Source: Stentor coeruleus
Taxonomy: Eukaryota; Ciliophora; Heterotrichea; Heterotrichida; Stentoridae
Assembly: GCA_001970955.1 (NCBI GenBank)
Contig: MPUH01000459.1
Coordinates: 1-52,953, forward strand
Length of the DNA: 52,953 nucleotides
Direction: 5' to 3'
The translations under genes were made by a program, and so were the position numbers. The notes below the pieces were generated by a model. It saw only the letters and a program-made list of their open reading frames with translations. It searched no databases and was not told where the DNA came from. Below, one piece after another: positions 46,125 through 52,953 of the stretch (position 1 is the stretch's first letter; each line of letters begins with the position of its first letter).

Positions 46125-46464
46125 GTTATATAGGTTTAAGGTAATAGAGAAAAGATATTTTATAATAGGATTTATAGATAAACACATTATGTGATTGTGA
46201 TTATGATGTGAGTATTTTTTGCTTTGTTTTTAATATTTTTTTCTGTTACAAACAGGGTGTTAGGGTGTTAGGGTGTTAAATTAAAATACCATATAAATAT
46301 ATTCACAAATGTCTGATTTTTACATAAACTCACCATAAAATCCTCATTCTAAAAAAACTATAACCTATCCCAAATCCTAAAGCAACCATATTCTCCTCTT
46401 TCTATAATATATCATCACTATATCTTTATTATAATTCATTTCAATACCCTAATCTTAAAAATAA
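46125..46464. other. Intergenic with interstitial telomere repeat at the composition switch
   Basis: No gene seen in 340 bp. Bases before 46255 are G-rich (3' flank of the SNARE); bases after 46280 are C-rich and G-poor (5' flank of the GNAT gene). The switch coincides with the telomere-like tract 46255-46278. Confidence 0.65.
46255..46278 (+). repeat. Interstitial telomere-like repeat, 3 units
   Basis: Three perfect consecutive copies of GGGTGTTA, preceded by TTACAAACA. This octamer is the G-strand telomere repeat of heterotrichs as I know it. It sits between two tandem genes, exactly where the base composition switches strand. Confidence 0.85.
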
Positions 46465-47661
46465 ATGAATATTCTTGACCTAGTCGAAATAAGACCTTAT
46501 GAAGAAGACTATGACAACCTTTTAAAAGACTTCGAAAAAGTTTCAGCTACAAACCTAAGTCAGAGTTTCCCAAAATCTTTTATAAAAACCAGCACTGTCT
46601 TTTATCATCGATTCAGTGATAAATCCAAACTTTTTGAATGGTCTCAAATTTATATGGTTCTCGACAAGAATACTCACGAGATTTTAGGAACAGGGCAAAT
46701 GGCTATGAAAACCATAACTTTAGCTGGAGAGCAAGAAAAAATCATGATGATATCTGGGATAAAAATCCATCCTGATGTACAAAGCCAAGGAGTTGGGTCA
46801 AAATTAGTCACTTTTATGCATAAAAAAGCTAAAGATATGGATGTTAGTAAGATTGTTGTGAAATTGAGTTCAGGAAATCGTAAAGCTATTCGATTTTTTT
46901 TGACAAAATTATCATATCAAGATGCGAGTTATGTTTCTATGGTAGTTATAAACAATCCTAAAATAAGTGATGAAGTAAAAAGTATAAGTAAAGATGAAGG
47001 TCAGAAACGTACAGAAGAGTTTTATAATGGAAAAGATCTTAATTTGAAATCGTATAAAGGGATCTTTGACTCCCCAGGATATTTAGGGAGTTTTAAACTG
47101 GAGAAGGGTACTGAGTTTATAGGTGGATCATTGTATAATGTGTCATATTATAGTGAAGTGGAAATAACAAAAATTATCCTTGATAAGAAGTATTTGTTAA
47201 ACAACACATATTACTATCTAATCCTTATAGTAATCTTCTTAATCCTTCTGACCGAATTTATATCAGGATACTGGGCTTATAACTACTATTTTGAAGATAT
47301 GCCTTACAAGATCATGTTCGCAACATCCCTTTTATTAGTGAATCTCATTATAATACAATCATTTTCAGTGCTATTCAAATTCTGTGGAGACTTAAGAAAA
47401 CTTCGTAAACCTCGTCTGAAAATTTTTGGTCTGTTTTACTCGAATTCTATTGAAAGTAAACAAGAAATATTTTATACGTTAATAAATCACATGGCAGCTG
47501 TTGTTCCATGTGAATACACATCGATAGAGTTTCATGAAGACGATATTTATAATAAATTCTTGGAGAATGCTGACTTTTTGAAAATTTACATGCAGAAGAA
47601 TCTTAACAACACTCCGGTTTTCAAGTGGAACAAGAGGCATTTTGTTGACCCAAGAGATTAA
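46465..47661 (+). CDS. GNAT-type acetyltransferase with membrane segments
   Basis: A 398-residue protein. Residues 8-160 form a GNAT N-acetyltransferase fold: IRPYEEDYDNLLKDFEK at the start, strand GTGQMAM, then ISGIKIHPDVQSQGVGSKLV with the acetyl-CoA phosphate loop QSQGVG at about 106-111, and NRKAIRFFLTKLSYQ. From about 250 there are two hydrophobic segments (YYLILIVIFLILLTEFIS and IMFATSLLLVNLIIIQSF), then a basic cytosolic region. A GNAT domain joined to a C-terminal membrane hairpin recalls NAT8-like enzymes, though the order differs. Substrate unknown. The gene ends only 28 bp before the transporter ATG. Start at ATG 46465. Confidence 0.82.
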   Translation: MNILDLVEIRPYEEDYDNLLKDFEKVSATNLSQSFPKSFIKTSTVFYHRFSDKSKLFEWSQIYMVLDKNTHEILGTGQMAMKTITLAGEQEKIMMISGIKIHPDVQSQGVGSKLVTFMHKKAKDMDVSKIVVKLSSGNRKAIRFFLTKLSYQDASYVSMVVINNPKISDEVKSISKDEGQKRTEEFYNGKDLNLKSYKGIFDSPGYLGSFKLEKGTEFIGGSLYNVSYYSEVEITKIILDKKYLLNNTYYYLILIVIFLILLTEFISGYWAYNYYFEDMPYKIMFATSLLLVNLIIIQSFSVLFKFCGDLRKLRKPRLKIFGLFYSNSIESKQEIFYTLINHMAAVVPCEYTSIEFHEDDIYNKFLENADFLKIYMQKNLNNTPVFKWNKRHFVDPRD

Positions 47662-47689
47662 TTATCTTAAATATCCATTTCGATAATAA

Positions 47690-49075
47690 ATGCTTAAAAA
47701 TTTGGAAAGTAAAAATTATGGAACTTTCCCTGTGGTTTTAGAGCATAAAACTCATGGGTTGACCTTTATCGATACTTTTTACACTTTAATGAAGTCTATG
47801 ATTGGAACAGGAATCTTGTATTTTCCTAAATCATTTTATCAAGGTGGGGTCGTTTTTAGTGCTTTTGAATGTTTTTTTGTATCATTCACAACGTTAGTTT
47901 GTATGAAATGGTTATCAAGAGCACATAGCACCCATGGTGGGACATATTCTGAAATAGCAGGAAAAGCTATAGGAAAGTATGGAGAATATTCAGTTGACTT
48001 TATGATTTGTGCAACCCAATTAGGTCCTGGTTTGATTGGAGTTGGTTTTTTACTTTCAAATACTAGTAAGAGTTTAAGTGCTTTNGGTTTTTTACTTTCA
48101 AATACTAGTAAGAGTTTAAGTGCTTTAGGACTTGGAACTAATGATTATTTGCTTTTAGCTGTATTTACGGTTTTATTAGTCCCTTTATGCATGATCAAAC
48201 TTATAAAAGATCAAACTTGGGCATATATAATAAGCGACTTCATTATTATAGCAAATCTATTGATAATTTCTATTTATGGGGNTAGGACTTGGAACTAATG
48301 ATTATTTGCTTTTAGCTGTATTTACGGTTTTATTAGTCCCTTTATGTATGATCAAACTTATAAAAGATCAAACTTGGGCATATATAATAAGCGACTTCAT
48401 TATTATAGCAAATCTAATGATAATTTCTATTTATGGGANGGGGTCTATAGCGGAGGTAATATTGAAAATATAGATGTCATCAAACCTAAAACTATGTTTT
48501 TCACTTTGGGAATAATAGTTTATGGTCTTGAAAGAATATCTTTAATTCTTCCAATCAAAGCTGAAATGAATCAAGCATGGGAATTTGATAAACTTCTTAG
48601 TTATATGATGACTAGTGTTACTGTGATTATTGTTTTTTTTGGTACAGTTAATGTTTTAGCATATGGCAGCGATATTGAAGATATTGTTCTTTTAAACTTA
48701 CCTGATTCTTATTGGGTTGTAGGTGTGACTTTGGCTTATGTTTTTGCTATTATTCTTAGTGTCCCTCTTGTATTACATCCAGCTTTTCAAGTTATAGAAA
48801 AATATACTAAATTACAAGGAATTCAAATTGATTTAATGAGGGTGTTAGTTGTAATGTTTACAGTAATCCTTGGGTTTTTTGCAAGAAATTCATTAGGACT
48901 TTGTGTTTCTGTTATTGGGGGAATTTTTTGCGCACCTTTAGCGTTTGTTTTCCCATCTTTGATTCATATTAAACTTAACACAGTTAATACAACAGATGTT
49001 GCTATTGCTTGGATAATGATTTTTGTTGGGATTGTGTTTGGTGTTGCAGCGGTTTTAAGTGCTTTTTTATCTTAA
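47690..49075 (+). CDS. Amino-acid transporter (AAAP/SLC38-like), broken by assembly duplications
   Basis: A multi-pass transporter of the amino acid/auxin permease family. Helix 1 has MKSMIGTGILYFPKSFYQGG, the classic AAAP opening, followed by THGGTYSEIAGKAIGKYGEY. The later part has FFTLGIIVYGLERISLILPI with KAEM, and a final set of helices ending VAAVLSAFLS. As written, the frame is interrupted by N at 48085, 48282 and 48439, each within duplicated sequence. Removing the duplicated 42 nt at the first site and 162 nt (48282-48443) at the other two restores one frame of 394 codons including the stop, i.e. 393 residues with about eleven helices. So the gene is almost certainly intact and not a pseudogene. 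It follows the GNAT gene by 28 bp. Confidence 0.88.
48044..48126. repeat. 41-nt duplication around an N (assembly join)
   Basis: Bases 48044-48084 and 48086-48126 are identical copies flanking the N at 48085 inside the transporter gene; the 42 added nt keep the frame. Confidence 0.9.
48126..48437. repeat. 155-nt duplication between two Ns (assembly join, two variants)
   Basis: Bases 48126-48280 recur at 48283-48437 after the N at 48282, with at least two differences (TTTATGCATG versus TTTATGTATG; AATCTATTG versus AATCTAATG). A further N at 48439 rejoins the unique sequence at a GGGG run. The duplication shifts the reading frame of the transporter; the mismatches suggest two haplotypes. Confidence 0.88.
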
Positions 49076-49230
49076 GCTGAATAATATAGATCATTAGATT
49101 CTAAATGGATATTTTTTATTTGAAATAATCATATAAGTTACGTAAAATATATTTAAAGTTCTTAATTCAAACATCCCCAAGCAGAAAATTATATCATTAT
49201 ATTTTAAAATTTATATTTTAGTTGCAATAA

Positions 49231-49704
49231 TTACGAATAGATTGAATTAAGCTTTTGATTTTTTGTTTTAGATCTATTATCAAGTTTGATAATTTTGCTT
49301 TTAGTTTCTCTTATTGCAGATTTTTCTCTTCTCTTACTCAACTTAATCCATTCTTTTGGTGTAAGGCTGTTTAAAGTTGCTTTAACATTATTTTTGTTTA
49401 TGTAAGTTTCTAAGACTTCATTGCAAGAACGGGTTTTATCTTTTGGAAACTCTTCGATTGGCTTTTTCATTTCAGCTTTGATCTTTTGGATTTTTTTTCT
49501 TAGACCTAAAGATTGGAGCACTTCTTCTACGTTTCTTGGATCTTTTACTTTAGGAAGCTCAAGGAAGCTGGAATGCGAGAATTTTGTTACCGAAGCTTTT
49601 CCTGAGTAAGATCTCATAGGTGATCTATTAAGAATTTCTCTTATCTTGTCTATATGCTTTGTTTCAGTTTTATGTTTAAACTCTAAAAAATAGTTACTTG
49701 ACAT
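49231..49704 (-). CDS. Small basic protein, unknown
   Basis: A 157-residue Lys-rich protein starting MSSNYFLEFKHKTETKHIDK at the ATG 49702-49704. It has short helical stretches (HIDKIREILNRS; RNVEEVLQSLGLRKKIQKI) and a basic tail (KIIKLDNRSKTKNQKLN). No domain recognised. The ATG is only 13 bp after the stop codon of the Ca2+ ATPase gene on the same strand. Its 3' end converges with the amino-acid transporter. A role linked to the ATPase is possible from adjacency but not shown. Confidence 0.6.
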   Translation of the reverse strand: MSSNYFLEFKHKTETKHIDKIREILNRSPMRSYSGKASVTKFSHSSFLELPKVKDPRNVEEVLQSLGLRKKIQKIKAEMKKPIEEFPKDKTRSCNEVLETYINKNNVKATLNSLTPKEWIKLSKRREKSAIRETKSKIIKLDNRSKTKNQKLNSIYS

Positions 49705-49717
49705 TTAAAACTAACTA

Positions 49718-52700
49718 TTAATATGGGTGAATTCTTCTACTTAAACTTTCTGAACTTTTTCTTAGAACCTGGGCAATCCCTGGTCCTTCATTTGGATTTT
49801 TTTCTTTTTCTCCCCAGTCTCTAAAATATTTTTCAGGTGCAAGTAATAAAGCAAATCTCCAAAATAAAGGAACTAGTCCAAACCCTAAAGATATTAACCA
49901 CTGAATACCAGTTAAGCCTAATTTATGACAACTAAGTGCCCAATATCCTATTTCTACCATAATAACTTGCATTGATGCAGTGAAAAACCAAATATACAAA
50001 AACATTCTATTTTTATTCAACCCAGTAAAAATATTAACCTCATCTTTAATTTTCCTCGCGTTGAATTCATTAAAAAGTTGCATTAATACAAAAATATTAA
50101 AAACATAAGTAAAATGTCTACTTGGGCCAATATCCGCATTATCATAATAATCTTTATAATCAACATCTCCATTAATAAAATAATTCCTTCCACTTTTAAC
50201 ATATTTACCATCATTTACAAGTACTGAAATATCAGAATAATCCCCATCTTCTATTAAAAAAAATTCTCCTGAATACATAAGTACAAATACAATTATAAGT
50301 TCAATAAATGCTTGTCCAAGTATATGTTTCCACATTCTTTTTGTGACAATAGATACATTCTTAGGTATAGGTGGCCTTTCTAACATATCTGGTGTTGGTG
50401 GTTGTGTAGCTAAAGCTAATGAAGCAAAAGTATCCATTATCAAATTAACCCAAAGCATTTGAACAGCTGTTAATGGTGATTGTTTAATAGTTACAGCTCC
50501 AACAATAGCACAACCTACAGCAACAATATTAACAGTTAATTGAAATTGTATAAACCTTTGAATATTATCATAAATATTTCTTCCCCAAAGTACTGCGTTT
50601 ATTATAGATGAAAAATTATCATCAAGTAAAATAATCCCTGCAGCTTCTCTTGCTAATTCAGTCCCAGCTATACCCATAGCAAAGCCAATATCAGCTTTTT
50701 TTAAAGCTGGAGCATCATTAGTCCCATCACCTGTTACAGCAACTACATGACCAAGTTGCATAAGCCCAGTGACTAAAGTGTATTTATNCCTGTTACAGCA
50801 ACTACATGACCAAGTTGCATAAGCCCAGTGACTAAAGTGTATTTATCTTCAGGTTGAGATCTGGCAAGTACATCAAGATTGTCTATGAATTTTTTGAATT
50901 CATCAAAATTCTTGACTATGTCCACACGAACTTTTTCTCCATTTTGAGCTTTTGATGAGTCTCTTACACATGGACATATTTCAGTTAAACAATTACTACA
51001 GACAGTTCCCCCAACTTTTTCTCTGAATTCTTTCCCTTCCATGACAATTGAGTTCTCATCGGATATTATCCCACATTCTTTAGCTATAGCTTTTGCTGTT
51101 ATTTTATTATCCCCTGTAACCATTCTAACTTTTATACCTGCGATTTTACATCTTTCTACAGCGTGTGGTACTTCAGGACGTACTGGGTCTTTTATACCAA
51201 CAATTCCAAGACAAACTAGATTACCTTCTTCTATTACTGGGATACCATTGGATATTGTATTGAAATTCTCATTTGGCAGGATATCTCGATATGCAAGGCA
51301 GATTGTACGTAGACCATTTTCAGCCATTTCAAGAATAACATCTTCTCCTTGTTTCTGGATTTGATTATTAATTTGTATTATTGAACCATTAAGATCAAGA
51401 ATATGACTACATTTTGAGAAAACCACTTCTGATGCTCCCATAACATGTGCTCTTGATTTCGTCCCTTCATCATCAAGTGATACAACTATACTCGACCTCT
51501 TCCTTGAACTACTAAACGGGAAAACTTTTGTTGGTCTTTTCCTAAATTTATCTCTTAATTGTTGATAATCATCATGACCAAACTTAATCAGCATTTTAAT
51601 CAAAGCAATCTCTGTCTTAGACCCAATTTCTTTACCCTCTTGTATCCTAGCATTAGTATTCACACATAAATTCTCTTTAAGTTTAGCAAAATATTCAGGA
51701 TTACCAGCAAAATGTTTTTGAAAATCAGGGATAACTTTACCAATTGTCATCCAATAAAATTCGACAGTCATTTGATTAGTAGTAAGTGTCCCAGTTTTAT
51801 CAGAACATATCATATTAGCCCCACCCATAGTTTCACAAGCATGAAACCTTTTGACTAAATTATTCTCAAGTTGCATTTTTTTAACAGAATAAGCTAAAGA
51901 TATCGTTACAGCTAAAGGTAAACCTTCAGGTATAGCAACAACAAGTACTGTAATTCCAGTAATAAGAAATTGTAGCATGTGTTTATATTGGCCATTGTTC
52001 CATTCTTCAGTGCCTGTGCCAAGTTCAATGAAAAATCTAAGGAACAATACAAAAACAGCAATGCCAGCACAGATAAGCCCAAGTTTTGTAATAAAATCAG
52101 CAACTTTATCAAGTTTTAACTGCAAAGGAGTTTCAGGTTGATCTTGTTCAGCTAAATCAACAAGCCTTCCTTCACATGAGTTTTCCCCAATACCAAGAAT
52201 AAGTAATTTCCCTCTACCTTCAGCAAGAGTAGTTCCTGATATACAAACACAACTTGGTACTGCATGATGAGATATCCCATCATCTGTAACTTGATGTTTT
52301 TCTAAATACTCGTTTCTTAAAAGAACTGCATCTTTATATGAAACTTTTAAAACTTTATCATTTTCTCCAGTCATTGCGGCTTCATCAACTTCAACGTTAC
52401 TAGCTTCTATAAGTATTCCATCTACAGGTATTATATTCCCATCACTTATTTCAATTATATCACCAACTAAGATTTTGGATGGATGCATTGTCAAAAAAGC
52501 ACCTGATCGTAAAATTGTCACATTTTGGCTACTTTTATAGCTTTCTTGAAGTTCTTTGAATTTTTTAGCTTTTTGATAGTCGTTTAGGGACATGACTGTT
52601 ACGACGAGAAACACTGCGAAAATTATCGCGAAACCTTCGATCCAGGCATAGGATCGATGCTCAGGTTCTAGACCTAGTCCTAGAGCTAAGGAAATTGCTC

Positions 52701-52953
52701 CCATGATTAGAAGAATGATGAGAATTTTATCTGAGATTGCATCTTTTACATAGTCACAGTAAGTTTTTTCTTTACCTTTTCTCCTTTTGTTTTTACCGTA
52801 AAATGCTTTTCTTCGAGGGAAATCAGTCCCAGTAAGCCCTGTAGAAAAGTCCACACATAGTAAGTCTTCAAAAACATGAATGCCACCAATTTTTTCAATG
52901 CGGTCAACATCTTGAGTAAAAGTTCTGCTACGATAAGTCTCAATGATTTCTAT
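49718..52953 (-). CDS. PMCA-type (P2B) Ca2+-transporting ATPase, 5' end outside window
   Basis: About 1058 residues are visible once 59 duplicated nt around the N at 50788 are removed; the frame is then continuous from the right window edge to the TAA at 49718. The true start lies beyond 52953, since the edge sequence (TYRSRTFTQDVDRIEKIGG) is still in frame. Landmarks: PEGLPLAVTISLAYSVKKM in helix 4 (ion site), DKTGTLTTNQM with the phosphorylated Asp, MVTGDNKITAKAIA, GDGTNDAPALKKADIGFAMG, and NLIMDTFASLALATQPPT in helix 6. These place it in the plasma-membrane Ca2+ pump group. An unusual CSNCLTEICPC cysteine cluster sits in the cytosolic loop. The C-tail is short (ending SESLSRRIHPY), so an autoinhibitory calmodulin site at the C-terminus is not obvious. 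Confidence 0.94.
50730..50846. repeat. 58-nt duplication around an N (assembly join)
   Basis: Bases 50730-50787 and 50789-50846 are identical copies flanking the N at 50788 inside the Ca2+ ATPase gene. With the N this adds 59 nt and shifts the frame. Removing it makes the visible coding length 3177 nt, exactly 1059 codons including the stop. Confidence 0.92.

Noticed and set aside
47690..49075. Amino-acid transporter as a frameshifted pseudogene
   Set aside because: Every break coincides with an N and duplicated sequence; removing duplicates restores a single 394-codon frame (stop included).
50773..52854. Two separate partial Ca2+ ATPase genes
   Set aside because: The break is a 58-nt duplication around the N at 50788; without it the frame is continuous, and the apparent start at 52854 is GTG inside the frame that continues to the window edge.

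Overview
The window looks like somatic (macronuclear) DNA of a heterotrich ciliate, most likely Stentor or a close relative. It is AT-rich and gene-dense and carries axonemal and other eukaryotic genes. TAA, TAG and TGA all act as terminators (TGA ends the HEAT-repeat, RING, dihydrouridine synthase and kinase genes), which argues against the reassigned codes of Tetrahymena, Paramecium and Blepharisma. Six genes are interrupted by introns of exactly 15 nt, a Stentor hallmark, and the octamer GGGTGTTA, the heterotrich telomere repeat as I remember it, occurs internally. The species name is an inference.

Layout, left to right. 0.5-8.2 kb: HEAT-repeat protein (-), unknown acidic protein (-, one intron), long coiled-coil protein (+) with a closely linked PH-like reading frame. 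8.2-14 kb: NIPA-like membrane protein (-), small repeat protein (+, one intron), CDC20 (-), coiled-coil protein (+). 14.7-21 kb: small unknown (-), protein disulfide isomerase (+), succinyl-CoA:3-ketoacid CoA-transferase (-), UBA-like/RING-H2 ubiquitin ligase (+, one intron). 21-29.3 kb: axonemal dynein intermediate chain DNAI1 (-), three-unit polyubiquitin (+), kinesin-3-like motor with a CaaX tail (+), coiled-coil protein (-, one intron). 29.3-34.7 kb: tRNA dihydrouridine synthase (+), zinc-finger/STE20-type kinase (-, one intron), TMEM43-like protein (-), SYS1 (+), possible N-myristoylated protein (-). 34.7-38.4 kb is nearly gene-free, with one plausible 59-residue gene. 38.4-53 kb: two unknowns, a cyclic-nucleotide-binding-domain protein and a small MGNTCC protein (all -), then alpha/beta hydrolase (+, one intron), 7TM receptor, VAMP7-like R-SNARE, membrane-anchored GNAT and amino-acid transporter (all +), a small unknown (-), and a PMCA-type Ca2+ ATPase (-) cut by the right edge.

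The genes do not form one pathway; this is ordinary mixed eukaryotic gene order. Some share themes: ubiquitin with a RING ligase and the APC/C activator CDC20; SYS1 with the R-SNARE (membrane traffic); DNAI1 and the kinesin (microtubule motors).

Two sequence-wide patterns stand out. First, flanks and genes show strong strand polarity: on the sense strand, 5' flanks and gene starts are C-rich, while gene ends and 3' flanks are G-rich. The polyubiquitin gene shows it most cleanly, because its three units encode the same protein. Second, ten of the eleven single N characters sit between near-identical direct repeats, so they are unmerged assembly joins rather than biology; removing the repeats restores an intact amino-acid transporter and Ca2+ ATPase.
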